Of a stretch of 38,022 nucleotides of DNA, positions 24,360 through 32,228 are shown piece by piece. The position numbers were made by a program, and so were the translations under genes. This DNA is from Coriobacteriia bacterium. Its GTDB lineage: Bacteria; Actinomycetota; Coriobacteriia; Coriobacteriales; Eggerthellaceae. Where the stretch lies: contig JAUNCA010000003.1 in assembly GCA_030526775.1 (NCBI GenBank), positions 1 through 38,022 of the forward strand. The letters are read 5' to 3'. The notes below the pieces were generated by a model. That model had not been told where the DNA came from. It did not search any database and saw only the letters and a list, made by a program, of their open reading frames with translations. The stretch's first letter is position 1; every line of letters begins with the position of its first letter.

Positions 24360-25139
24360 ATGTTTGGGGAAGAGGGCGGCTTCGACGCCTGTGCTGACGA
24401 TCTATTAGAGGAGCATGTCTACCCGACGATGTTCGGGGATGCCGAAGTGTTCGTGCTGCAGACCGAGGAGGGCACGCCGCTTCGCGTGTTATATGTGGGC
24501 GGAGGCTTCCAATCGGCGACGTATGTGGGGGAGAACCGCTTTCATCCGGTTTTCGCGTATTACCGCGCCATTGACCTCGTGCTTCATCTCGGAAGGCCTA
24601 TTTGGCGCATGCTCATGATCGGCGGAGGCGGGTTTTCGTATCCCAAACATCTGCTGATGAGCACCGACTCGATTTACCGGGATACCAGTATCGACGTCGT
24701 GGAAATAGATCCCGCAATCGTGGATATAGCCCGTAGGCATTTCGACTTGGACGAGGTCGAGCGGTTGCATGGCGCGCAGGGTACCGGGCGGCTTGGCATA
24801 ATCGTGGCCGATGGCGTTCAGGTCCTGCGAACCTCGGAGCAGTCCACCTACGATGTTGTCGTTAACGACTCCTTCGACGGGGCCGAATGCACGAGCGCGC
24901 TATTCTCGCCCGCTGCTCTAAGCGATGCAAAGCGCGTCTTGACAGCCGATGGCATATACGTGGCTAACGTCGTTGCGGAGGATGCCGCCGAGGCGGCCCC
25001 GTATGCAGATGCACTGCATTCCGTTTTCACCCATGTCTACCTGCTGCTTTGCCCCGACGAGGAATTCGATGGCTCCAACAACAACCTGCTTGTCGCATCG
25101 GATGTTCCTTTGCAAGTGCCCGGGCTGGTGAGCGCGTAA
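24360..25139 (+). CDS. Spermidine-synthase-like methyltransferase-fold protein
   Basis: A 259-residue protein with the Rossmann core of the spermidine synthase / SAM-methyltransferase superfamily. It shows the glycine loop MLMIGGGGFSYPKHLL, the acidic strand end VVEIDPAIVDIARRHFDL, and YDVVVNDSFDG where polyamine synthases have their catalytic Asp. The N-terminal part is short and no polyamine biosynthesis genes are near, so it may be a relative with another substrate. The start at 24360 has GGAAGGG 5 bases upstream; an earlier in-frame GTG-type start at 24300 would extend into the palindromic repeat region. Monocistronic as far as can be seen. Confidence 0.75.
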   Translation: MFGEEGGFDACADDLLEEHVYPTMFGDAEVFVLQTEEGTPLRVLYVGGGFQSATYVGENRFHPVFAYYRAIDLVLHLGRPIWRMLMIGGGGFSYPKHLLMSTDSIYRDTSIDVVEIDPAIVDIARRHFDLDEVERLHGAQGTGRLGIIVADGVQVLRTSEQSTYDVVVNDSFDGAECTSALFSPAALSDAKRVLTADGIYVANVVAEDAAEAAPYADALHSVFTHVYLLLCPDEEFDGSNNNLLVASDVPLQVPGLVSA

Positions 25140-25163
25140 TCTGGCCGGCTATTGCCAAGGGTG

Positions 25164-25192
25164 ATTTCAGCGGCGTGTTGTATAACTGAAAT
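25164..25192. promoter_or_regulatory. Inverted repeat around a -10-like box
   Basis: ATTTCAG and CTGAAAT are separated by 15 bases and flank TATAAC (25181-25186), a possible -10 box of the gene starting at 25216. This is a plausible repressor site or a chance match. Confidence 0.3.
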
Positions 25193-25215
25193 AGTCATAA
25201 GCGAGGAGGTGCGTC

Positions 25216-26100
25216 ATGGGGTTCTTCAAGTCGATATGGTCGTCCGGGAAGAAACGAAGTGCCGAGAAGAAAGAAACGACTCAGGAGCCTGACGTTTCCG
25301 TCGATAAGATAACCGACATCGCTAAGCTGTCCGAAATCGCGATTGCGACAGCCGATAAGCGCAGACTCGAAGGAAAGCGCTTCTTCGATTTCGAAGGCTT
25401 CGACCGGACGATGCGGGATATCGGTCGTGCGGCGTGCCAATCGGACGTGGACAAGGCAAGAATCGGAGCGCTTATCGAATCGGCTGTTCACGGTTGGGAT
25501 TTCATGTTCATCGCGCGCAAAACCGGGAGCGAGTATCTTGCGAGGGAGACCAAGGAATGCTCCGAGGTCTTACGGGAACTGGAAAGCGAGTTGCCTGCGG
25601 ATCCTAAAGGGCAGCGTGAATACATCGATTCAATTGACACGCGTGTTGAGTACACCGGCCTGCACTCCACCAAGTGGAAGCTGATCGGCTGCTGCCTGCT
25701 TATAGACGCCTTGCGCCCCTATGCGTATGACATCGCCCAAGCCGTGGAAACGATGAGCTTGTACTGCGACCTGCGGGCCTACGGGGCCAGTCCGGGCAGC
25801 AAGAGCGAAGGTCTAGCCGCGCACGAGCGGAAGTGCGAAGCCTGGAAGGAATCGGCGGAGCGCCTTATCGAGGTGGCGCAGCGCGAGCCGGAGACCCTGT
25901 ATCCGGTATGGGGCAAGCTGAAAAAAGCCATCGATGGCGCAGAGACGCAGGTGAAGGAGAAAAAGCAAGTAGGCGTGAAGACTACCAATCGGCGGGTTTC
26001 CCCGGATGCCCCGCAAGACTGGACCGAGAAGGTGACCGTGCCGGTATACGAAGACGTCACCGAGAAGAAACCGATGGGATTGCATTTTCCGGCCGAGTAG
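25216..26100 (+). CDS. Unrecognised cytoplasmic protein
   Basis: A 294-residue protein with no recognised family. The N-terminus is basic and charged (MGFFKSIWSSGKKRSAEKKE). The middle is mostly helical and includes a moderately hydrophobic stretch, LIGCCLLIDALRPYAYDI (about 157-174), too weak for a sure membrane helix. The tail (about 255-294) is rich in Lys, Val, Pro and Glu, likely flexible (SPDAPQDWTEKVTVPVYEDV). GAGGAGG precedes the ATG by 6-7 bases. It begins a three-gene plus-strand series with a 92-base gap to the next gene; joint function is possible but only positional. Confidence 0.6.
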   Translation: MGFFKSIWSSGKKRSAEKKETTQEPDVSVDKITDIAKLSEIAIATADKRRLEGKRFFDFEGFDRTMRDIGRAACQSDVDKARIGALIESAVHGWDFMFIARKTGSEYLARETKECSEVLRELESELPADPKGQREYIDSIDTRVEYTGLHSTKWKLIGCCLLIDALRPYAYDIAQAVETMSLYCDLRAYGASPGSKSEGLAAHERKCEAWKESAERLIEVAQREPETLYPVWGKLKKAIDGAETQVKEKKQVGVKTTNRRVSPDAPQDWTEKVTVPVYEDVTEKKPMGLHFPAE

Positions 26101-26192
26101 CACGTTTCGCTAGGTGCCGACGAGCGCTTGTCGTAACGAGCAACGTATCTGTGGCGAAGTTCAACGCATGCTTTAAGAGAAGAGGGACCCAG

Positions 26193-27137
26193 ATGTCTTA
26201 CGCATACGATGCGCTTGAGTACAACATCGAGTCTTGCACAGACGGCCGGCCGGCCAACGTGTATTTCTGGGATGGCAAAAAACCGGAAGACTACCCGGAT
26301 GCTTGCTGGGACCAAATGAACGACAACTCGTGGGACACCCTTTACTGCGAAGCGGCGATTGATTGCGTTGAGGACTTCGAGGATGAAGATTGGGAACGGC
26401 TGCTTCGGGAGCTCCCAGATAAATCGACGGCCTGGCAATGGCGGGTTGAGGACTGCATGGTCGAGCCGTGGAGTCCGCAAAAAATTAAGGTATTGCTGCT
26501 TCTGGCCAAAACCGATGATGTCGAGCTGTTCGCTCGGGTAATGGGAGACTTGCTCGAGTGCGGTCTGAGCGACGCTGATGGCATGACCGAGGTGTACGAG
26601 AAGGCCGAAAAGATGATGCGCCGCCCCGATGGGACCACGCGATCGGATATCGGTATGTACGTATGGCTGAAAAGGATGGAAACTGCAGGCTGGTTCGATT
26701 TCACGAAGAACCCGACGTCTGGCGCTGTCGACATGGACGTTATCCGCGACGCCCGCGAGGGAGTCGAAGGGATACTGCAAGGCGCTGGCGATTCCATGGG
26801 AAACTCCTTGAAGCAATCGCTCCGGAGGGTTTTCTGGTGGAGGACGCTCAAGCATTGCGTGCATGGACCGGAAGACGAAAGCCTCGTTCTGGACCTGTTG
26901 CAGATTGCGATGACAGAAGAAGACAAGGGAATGATACTCACGCAATTGCGTTCCTGCGCGAAATCTGACGGCTTTGAAATCGACGGCATGGACAGAGTGT
27001 ACGAAGAGGCGGAGAAGCTGCTGAGAGACTGCACAGGGAGCGGCAAATACTACTTCTCCAGCTTTCTCGAAACCCGGCCGGTATGGGACGGGTTCCGAGT
27101 TGCAAGATCGAAGCATCATAGGACGGTTGCGCAATGA
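26193..27137 (+). CDS. Unrecognised protein with an internal duplication
   Basis: A 314-residue acidic, tryptophan-rich protein, family not recognised. Two stretches look like copies of one helical module. The first runs from about 94 to 170 (LLLLAKTDDVELF... GMTEVYEKAEKMMRR). The second runs from about 225 to 300 (LDLLQIAMTEEDK... GMDRVYEEAEKLLRD). The N-terminal 90 residues include several WxxxxxD-type acidic segments. It could be a repeat protein that binds a partner. The start at 26193 is favoured because AGAGGGA precedes it; the open frame reaches back to 25833 only inside the preceding gene. It overlaps the next gene by 4 bases (ATGA). Confidence 0.6.
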   Translation: MSYAYDALEYNIESCTDGRPANVYFWDGKKPEDYPDACWDQMNDNSWDTLYCEAAIDCVEDFEDEDWERLLRELPDKSTAWQWRVEDCMVEPWSPQKIKVLLLLAKTDDVELFARVMGDLLECGLSDADGMTEVYEKAEKMMRRPDGTTRSDIGMYVWLKRMETAGWFDFTKNPTSGAVDMDVIRDAREGVEGILQGAGDSMGNSLKQSLRRVFWWRTLKHCVHGPEDESLVLDLLQIAMTEEDKGMILTQLRSCAKSDGFEIDGMDRVYEEAEKLLRDCTGSGKYYFSSFLETRPVWDGFRVARSKHHRTVAQ

Positions 27138-27502
27138 CGTTTGATGATTGGGATGGGCTGCGGTATGGGGGGTACCTTGCCGTTCCGCTGAACAACGAGG
27201 GCAACCGGGCGCTCGTGCAGGATCTCCCCGACGACCAGAACGTGCTGTGGGTTGCCGTCTCGCCGGACGAGTGTCGGTTGCTCGTGCCCCTGTTCGAGCA
27301 GTTAAACCGGGCTTTTCGGTTGTCTATTGGCACGAGCACAGGCGAAGTGCTGTACCTGAAGGATATGGTGGATGCGCTCGAGCTTGCGCGCACATTTGAG
27401 CGCGAGGCGGGGGAAACGCCGTCCAGAGAGGCTGCCGGCAAAGCCACGAAGGCCCTGCAGACTGCGCTGGATTGCGGTTCCTACGTGGAGTTCGACTTAT
27501 AG
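27134..27502 (+). CDS. Small unrecognised protein coupled to the duplicated-module gene
   Basis: A 122-residue protein of mixed alpha/beta composition, family not recognised (LWVAVSPDECRLLVPLFEQL, then GEVLYLKDMVDALELA). Its ATG overlaps the upstream stop as ATGA, a sign of coupled translation and so of joint work with that protein. The stop codon overlaps the stop of the ArsC-like gene on the opposite strand by 6 bases (27497-27502). Confidence 0.6.
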   Translation: MTFDDWDGLRYGGYLAVPLNNEGNRALVQDLPDDQNVLWVAVSPDECRLLVPLFEQLNRAFRLSIGTSTGEVLYLKDMVDALELARTFEREAGETPSREAAGKATKALQTALDCGSYVEFDL

Positions 27503-27862
27503 GCCGTCTTGGCGGAGCAGCTTGGCTTCCCACTCGGCTTCTTTAAAGCCCACGAGGATGGTGTCGCCCTCGACGAGGATGGGCCGCTTCACGAGCATGC
27601 CGTTGCTGCCCAGCAGGGTGAATATCTCGAAGTTGGACATGATGGGCAGCTTCTTGGATAGCCCCATCTCGCGATACAGCTTGCCGCTTGTGTTGATGAA
27701 CCGGCTGATGGGCAAGCCGCTTTGCACTTGCAGGTCGCGAATCTCCTGCGCGGAGAGATTTTGCTCCACGATGTGGCGGTCTACGTATTCGAATCCGTGA
27801 TTGTCAAGCCACTTCTTGGCTTTCCGGCAGGTCGAGCATTTCGGGTATTCCACGAACAGCAT
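27497..27862 (-). CDS. ArsC/Spx-family thioredoxin-fold protein
   Basis: A 121-residue protein of the arsenate reductase (ArsC)/Spx/YffB family. The redox motif is CSTCRKAKKWL near residues 9-19 (CxxC form). RPILVEGDTILVGFKEAEW near the end matches the conserved RP-hydrophobic-GF region of the family. Members are either glutaredoxin-coupled reductases or, for Spx, RNA polymerase regulators. The CxxC form and the lone setting without arsenic genes do not decide between them. The start at 27862 has AAAGGAG 7 bases upstream; the longer frame to 27979 runs through the divergent promoter. It is divergent from the PAS-CPBP gene with 97 bases between. Confidence 0.85.
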   Translation of the reverse strand: MLFVEYPKCSTCRKAKKWLDNHGFEYVDRHIVEQNLSAQEIRDLQVQSGLPISRFINTSGKLYREMGLSKKLPIMSNFEIFTLLGSNGMLVKRPILVEGDTILVGFKEAEWEAKLLRQDGL

Positions 27863-27922
27863 GCAAGCTCCTTTCGCCTGTTTGCCACAGAATATCATGG
27901 ACAATCGCATGCCATCGTGAGG

Positions 27923-27952
27923 TTGTGCTCGGACGATTGTTCCCGGTAGAAT
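27923..27952 (+). promoter_or_regulatory. Promoter placed for leaderless transcription of the PAS-CPBP gene
   Basis: TTGTGC (27923-27928), an 18-base spacer and TAGAAT (27947-27952) form a fair sigma-A promoter. The -10 box is 7 bases from the ATG at 27960, so the mRNA would start at or beside the start codon. No ribosome-binding site is present. Confidence 0.55.
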
Positions 27953-27959
27953 CAGGCCT

Positions 27960-29021
27960 ATGGAGACGGGTGCGCACATATCGAGGGCGAAAAACCCCGT
28001 TGCGGAGCGAGCCTACGAAGCCCGGCTTTTGCGCGACATGCCGGGATGCGCCGTGGTGCTGGGGCCGGGCGGTACTATCGTATATGCCAACGAGGCTGCG
28101 CAAAAGGCCATGGGTATCGGGCCTTTCGTGGGCAGGCCCTTTGCGGACTACTTCATGGAAAGCGCCAACAAGGTGAACGACGAGTTCTACGAGGTCTTTC
28201 TCGAGGCGGTCCGCGATAAGCGTAATCGTTTTCAGGGGCGGTGCCCCTTCGTGGCACCCAATGGCCGGCAGTTCATGTTTTTCGTCACCAGCTCCCAACT
28301 CAAATATGGTGAAGAGTCGTACCTCGTCATAACCTGTGCCGATGTGACGGCCGAAGAGGAAGCGGAACGCCTGCGTCGCGAATCCATCTTCGTGCTCATG
28401 GCCTGCATTGCCTACATCTGCACATTCATCTTCATCTATGCGGTTTGGAATTACATCGGTCGGCCAGGTGAGCCCAAGTACCTCACGCGCATCCTCGAGG
28501 TAGGCGGCATCGTACTTGGCATCATCGTGTACCGCCGCACCTCGCTATCCTTCTCCGACCTGGGGCTCAGCACGAAAAACCTCGCGCATAACCTGAAGGT
28601 GGACGGCTTGGCTTGCCTGGGCATTATCGCGTTTTTCTGCCTGCTGAAGTTGATTATGATGAACGCGGCCCCGCAGGTAATCGCGCACCCCGAGGCGTTC
28701 TATGACCCCGCGTGGGTTCCAATTGGCAACATCATCTTCTACGTGTTCACGGCGCTTATCCAGGAATTCCTCACGCGTGGCATCATGCAGGAAAGCCTGA
28801 TGCATATCCTTACCGGGCCGCATCGCAATGCGGTTGCGATTGTGATGTCCACCATCATGTTCGCGAGCCTGCACCTGATGTATAGCCCGCTGTTCATGTT
28901 GGGCGCTGCCGTGATGTTGGGTGTGTTCGGCATCGTATATCTGAAGCAGCGCTCGATTTGGGGACTCGCCCTCATCCACTTCACCTTCGGCATTACCGCA
29001 AGCATGCTCGGGCTCGTGTAG
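27960..29021 (+). CDS. PAS domain fused to a CPBP (CAAX-protease-like) membrane domain
   Basis: A 353-residue protein with a cytoplasmic PAS sensor domain (about 22-135; LLRDMPGCAVVLGPGGTIVYANEAA, ending in the typical TCADVTAEEEAE linker). It is followed by about eight hydrophobic helices of the CPBP/Abi intramembrane protease family. Motif 1 reads QEFLTRG (268-274) where active enzymes have EExxxR, so the first glutamate is Gln. Motif 2, FASLH (301-305), is intact, and His340 in ALIHFTFG fits motif 3. PAS input to an intramembrane protease is unusual and suggests ligand- or redox-gated processing of a membrane substrate, or a non-catalytic sensor if Gln268 abolishes activity. The first ATG is used because of the promoter 7 bases upstream. 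Confidence 0.8.
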   Translation: METGAHISRAKNPVAERAYEARLLRDMPGCAVVLGPGGTIVYANEAAQKAMGIGPFVGRPFADYFMESANKVNDEFYEVFLEAVRDKRNRFQGRCPFVAPNGRQFMFFVTSSQLKYGEESYLVITCADVTAEEEAERLRRESIFVLMACIAYICTFIFIYAVWNYIGRPGEPKYLTRILEVGGIVLGIIVYRRTSLSFSDLGLSTKNLAHNLKVDGLACLGIIAFFCLLKLIMMNAAPQVIAHPEAFYDPAWVPIGNIIFYVFTALIQEFLTRGIMQESLMHILTGPHRNAVAIVMSTIMFASLHLMYSPLFMLGAAVMLGVFGIVYLKQRSIWGLALIHFTFGITASMLGLV

Positions 29022-29045
29022 CTGCGCCGTTCTCGCGGGCGTTGG

Positions 29046-29978
29046 CTATTCCAGGGCGGATCTTTTCCGTCGGGCGTTTTCCATGAAATCGGGCACCTGG
29101 GCGAGTATGACGGCGGCGAACACGAGCGCGCAGCCGAGCAGCTCCACGGGAGTGAGCGCTTCGGAGAGGATAATCCACCCGCCAAGCGCGGCGAACACCG
29201 ACTCCAGGCTCATGAGGATGGATGCCACGGTGGGGTCGGTGGTTTGCTGCGCGATTATCTGGAAGGTGTAGGCGATGCCATCCGAACAGATGCCTGCATA
29301 CAGGATGGGGACGATGGCTGCGAGGATGAGCGCAAGTTCGGGCTGCTCGAAGATGGCGGCCCCGACCAGCGAGAGCACGCCTGAGGTTATGAGCTGCAAG
29401 CGCGATAGACGTACGCCGTCGACCTGGGTGAATCGGTCGATGACGATGATGTGCCCCGCATAGCCGATGGCGCACAGGAATACCAGCAGGTCGCCGAAGT
29501 ACACGTTGTCCAGCCCGTTCGGCACGCAGAGGAAATACATGCCCACGAGCGCGATCGCCACTGCCAAGATTACGAGCGGGTGCGGACGCTTACCCACGAT
29601 GGCCGCGAATACGGCGACCATCACCATGTAGAGGGCGGTGATGAAACCCGAACGCCCGGATGCGGCTGCTTCGTCCGGATACGAGGTGATACCCGATTGC
29701 TGCAGGTAGGAAGCAACGAAAAGGACCGCACCGCAGGCGATGCCCGCGACGAGCAGCGTGTGGCGGTTATAGCCTGTGACGTCTTCGCGCGGGGGCTTAT
29801 CGGCGCCGGTGCGTTTGCGCCACATGATGACGCCCGTCAAGAATAGCGCCCCGATGAAGTTGCGCGACGCGTTGAACGTGAACGGCTGCACGTACTGTGC
29901 GGCGTCGGTCTGCGCGACGAACGCCATACCCCAGAGGATGGCGGTTATCAGCAGCAGTATCGGTCCTTTGGCGTTCAC
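29046..29978 (-). CDS. EamA/DMT-family transporter
   Basis: A 310-residue membrane protein of the drug/metabolite transporter superfamily, with about ten transmembrane helices in two homologous EamA halves. Typical segments are LLLITAILWGMAFVAQ at the start, RSGFITALYMVMVAVFAAI in the first half and ASILMSLESVFAALGGWIIL with EALTP in the second. Such proteins export or import small metabolites; the cargo cannot be read from sequence. The GTG at 29978 is chosen because AAAGGA lies 7 bases upstream and it begins right at helix 1. The frame stays open to 30506, but that stretch lies antisense to the MaoC gene. Convergent with the PAS-CPBP gene. Confidence 0.88.
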   Translation of the reverse strand: MNAKGPILLLITAILWGMAFVAQTDAAQYVQPFTFNASRNFIGALFLTGVIMWRKRTGADKPPREDVTGYNRHTLLVAGIACGAVLFVASYLQQSGITSYPDEAAASGRSGFITALYMVMVAVFAAIVGKRPHPLVILAVAIALVGMYFLCVPNGLDNVYFGDLLVFLCAIGYAGHIIVIDRFTQVDGVRLSRLQLITSGVLSLVGAAIFEQPELALILAAIVPILYAGICSDGIAYTFQIIAQQTTDPTVASILMSLESVFAALGGWIILSEALTPVELLGCALVFAAVILAQVPDFMENARRKRSALE

Positions 29979-30098
29979 ATGTGTTCCTTTCGAGATGCGC
30001 AAGCACAGAATAATACCGATAAACGTGGCTGACGTGCAGGTGAAAAGCAATTTGCGGTAGAGTTCTTCCTGTAGGCGCTTTACGAGGAAAGGACGACC

Positions 30099-30536
30099 AT
30101 GGCCGAGAGCAAAGTCCCGCTGAAACCGGGCGACTTCTACGTGTATTCCAAGACCATTACCGAGACCGACGTGGTGTTGTTCGGTGCGGCGACCGGTGAC
30201 ATGAGCCGCATGCACTTCAACGAGCAGTTCATGCAGACCACGAAGTATGGCACGCGCATCGTCCACGGGCCGCTGACCTTCTGCATGGCCAGCACTTCGA
30301 GCACGCTGATTCAGCAGAAATATGACGCGGGCATCCCGAGCGTCTCGTACGGCTACGATCACGTCCGCTTTACCGCGCCGGTGTTCTTCGGCGACACGCT
30401 TACTGCCACCTATACCGTTAAGGATGTCGACGAGGAGGCCATGAAGACCTTCGCCGACATCGTGGTGGTGAACCAACACGATGAGGTCGTGTGCGTTTGT
30501 AGCCACATCCTGAAGTTCTTCGAGCTTGAGGAATAG
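30099..30536 (+). CDS. MaoC-like hydratase
   Basis: A 145-residue single hot-dog-fold protein of the MaoC/(R)-specific enoyl-CoA hydratase family. The active-site pair is in FGAATGDMSRMHFNEQF (Asp34 and His39), followed by RIVHGPLTFCMAS, the usual HG segment. The length is normal for a stand-alone hydratase. It would add water to a trans-2-enoyl thioester, but no fatty-acid genes adjoin it. GAGGAAAGGA precedes the ATG. It is divergent from the EamA gene and converges with the J-domain gene 9 bases away. Confidence 0.85.
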   Translation: MAESKVPLKPGDFYVYSKTITETDVVLFGAATGDMSRMHFNEQFMQTTKYGTRIVHGPLTFCMASTSSTLIQQKYDAGIPSVSYGYDHVRFTAPVFFGDTLTATYTVKDVDEEAMKTFADIVVVNQHDEVVCVCSHILKFFELEE

Positions 30537-30545
30537 CGGTTCTGT

Positions 30546-31355
30546 TCAGCTGTGCGCTCTTAAGCCCCGTATTGCCCAGGCGGCATCGCGGGCACGATCG
30601 ACGAGCCAGAGCATTGCCGCACGAATGGGACTGGTGAGGAACGGTCGGACCAGGTTTATAACCGCGAGCAGGATAAGTGTGTCCTCGAACGAGATGAAAC
30701 CGAGCCGTGCGCTAGCTCCAAGGGGGTCGGTGAAGTTCACGAGCAGGCATATCGCGAACAAGAACACGAACCGGTAAGGGAAGACCGCGAAGAACCGCCA
30801 AAGCGGCAGGTACCACTTGGGGAAGGGATGCGCCGGATCTTCCTTCGGCTCGGGCTGCGGTTTTTGGCTGAACGATTCGTATTCGCCGTTGTAATACCGG
30901 GGCTCTTCCCCCTGTTCGCGCTGCTCGGCGCGGCGCCGTGCGTTTTGCGCGCTCGTTTGGTAGCGCGGGTCGGACCAATAGTATTGGGCGGTTCGCTGGC
31001 GGTGGCGCCGGTCTGTCGCGCCAGGCCGACGTCCTTCGAAGGGGTTGAACGGTGCTGAAGCGGCCTGCGCGGCCGCAGCTTCTTCTTTGGCTTGGGCCCT
31101 TGGTCCCGCATACGAGCCGACGGGGCTTTCGTCGCAGATGGTGACTTCTCCGGGGACAACTACGTATTTGGCAAGAAAGTCGTTGGCCTCGTTGATGGCC
31201 TGCATCTTGGACGTGGCCTCTTCCTTGGTGAAGCCATGGAGCTCCGCCGCATCGGGGTGATACTTCGCGGCAAGCGCATGGTAGGCGGCCTTCAGGAACC
31301 GCGCGTCATACGTGCCGGATAGTCCAAGGATATGTTCGGCCGTGTACTTGTCCAT
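30546..31355 (-). CDS. J-domain (DnaJ-like) membrane protein
   Basis: A 269-residue protein with an N-terminal J domain (about 3-65). The HPD tripeptide, needed to stimulate Hsp70 ATPase, is at 33-35 (AAKYHPDAAEL). A charged, Arg/Gln/Pro-rich middle region (about 90-170) follows, then two or three hydrophobic segments (about 180-250), so it should be membrane-bound with the J domain inside. There is no Gly/Phe-rich or zinc-finger region, so it is not the housekeeping DnaJ. Its job would be to bring DnaK to a membrane site. It lies 66 bases after ecfT on the same strand and could be read through from that operon. Confidence 0.8.
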   Translation of the reverse strand: MDKYTAEHILGLSGTYDARFLKAAYHALAAKYHPDAAELHGFTKEEATSKMQAINEANDFLAKYVVVPGEVTICDESPVGSYAGPRAQAKEEAAAAQAASAPFNPFEGRRPGATDRRHRQRTAQYYWSDPRYQTSAQNARRRAEQREQGEEPRYYNGEYESFSQKPQPEPKEDPAHPFPKWYLPLWRFFAVFPYRFVFLFAICLLVNFTDPLGASARLGFISFEDTLILLAVINLVRPFLTSPIRAAMLWLVDRARDAAWAIRGLRAHS

Positions 31356-31421
31356 GGATGCATAGTACCAGGTAATCGGGGCAGATTTATGCAGCTGGGG
31401 GCTTTCCCATTTACAGGAAGT

Positions 31422-32225
31422 TTAGAGCAGCTGCGAAATGACGATGGTGACGACGAGCAAGCCGACCAGCACGCAAGCCGCGAGGGTGTCGTTGCGGGTG
31501 AATGCGAGCGGCTGCAAACGGGTGCGTCCCTGAGCGCCATGGTAGCAGCGGGCTTCCATGGCCGATGCAAGCGTATCGGCGTGGCGGAACGCGCTTGCGA
31601 ACAGGGGCACGAGCAGGCTGGTAAGCCCCGCGATACCGCTTCGGGTCGGGCTGGTTGTCAGCTTTGCGCCACGGGCGAGCTGGGCGATGCGGATGGTGTG
31701 CAGCTCCTCGGCGAACTGGGGGAGGAAGCGCAGCGCGATGCCCAAGATGAGCGCGAACTCGTGCGCGGGCACGTCGATGCGCGCGAGGGGCGCGAGCAGG
31801 CGCTCGAGGGCTTCGGTGATGTCGAGCGTCGTCGTGGTGAGCGTGAGCAGGCTTCCCGACAGCAGCAAAATGGTCAGGCGGATGGAGATGAAGATGGCCA
31901 TCCGCACACCCTCTTCGCTAATCTGCAAGGGGCCCCACTGCACGTACACAGCTCCGCCTTGCACCCAGAACAGGTTGAAAAGCGCGGTGAGAACGATGAT
32001 GAACGAGAGCGGTGCGATGGAACGCAATGCCTGGCTAATCGGAACGCTACCTATCAGGCAAAACGCGATAGTGGCGATGGCTACGAGGATGATAGCGGGG
32101 AAGTTGCCCGCGCTGAACGCCACTGCCATCATGAAGATGACGCCGACGAGCTTCGTGCGGGGATCCAGGCTATGGATGACACTATCCGCTTCCCAATAGC
32201 GGCCGAACAACGCTTGCTCTGCCAT
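31422..32225 (-). CDS. ecfT: ECF transporter transmembrane subunit EcfT
   Basis: A 267-residue membrane protein with about five to six helices. It carries the EcfT coupling motif: ASAMEARCYHGAQGRTR near residue 225 contains the conserved Ala-Arg-Gly type sequence that contacts the ATPases. EcfT joins the two EcfA ATPases to substrate-binding S components such as the RibU encoded upstream. The gene starts 3 bases after the second ecfA stop, so it is the last core gene of a ribU-ecfA-ecfA-ecfT operon. Such modules often serve several S components in the genome. Confidence 0.9.
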   Translation of the reverse strand: MAEQALFGRYWEADSVIHSLDPRTKLVGVIFMMAVAFSAGNFPAIILVAIATIAFCLIGSVPISQALRSIAPLSFIIVLTALFNLFWVQGGAVYVQWGPLQISEEGVRMAIFISIRLTILLLSGSLLTLTTTTLDITEALERLLAPLARIDVPAHEFALILGIALRFLPQFAEELHTIRIAQLARGAKLTTSPTRSGIAGLTSLLVPLFASAFRHADTLASAMEARCYHGAQGRTRLQPLAFTRNDTLAACVLVGLLVVTIVISQLL

Positions 32226-32228
32226 GCG

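Noticed and set aside
25779-27134. Minus-strand open frame of 451 codons opposite the unknown genes
   Set aside because: The plus-strand genes have good ribosome-binding sites, an ATGA overlap and an internal protein duplication; the minus frame is Arg/Pro/His-rich, as expected for a shadow.
29979-30506. N-terminal extension of the EamA transporter gene
   Set aside because: This stretch is antisense to the MaoC gene, its translation does not resemble a membrane protein, and a GTG with a good ribosome-binding site starts right at helix 1.
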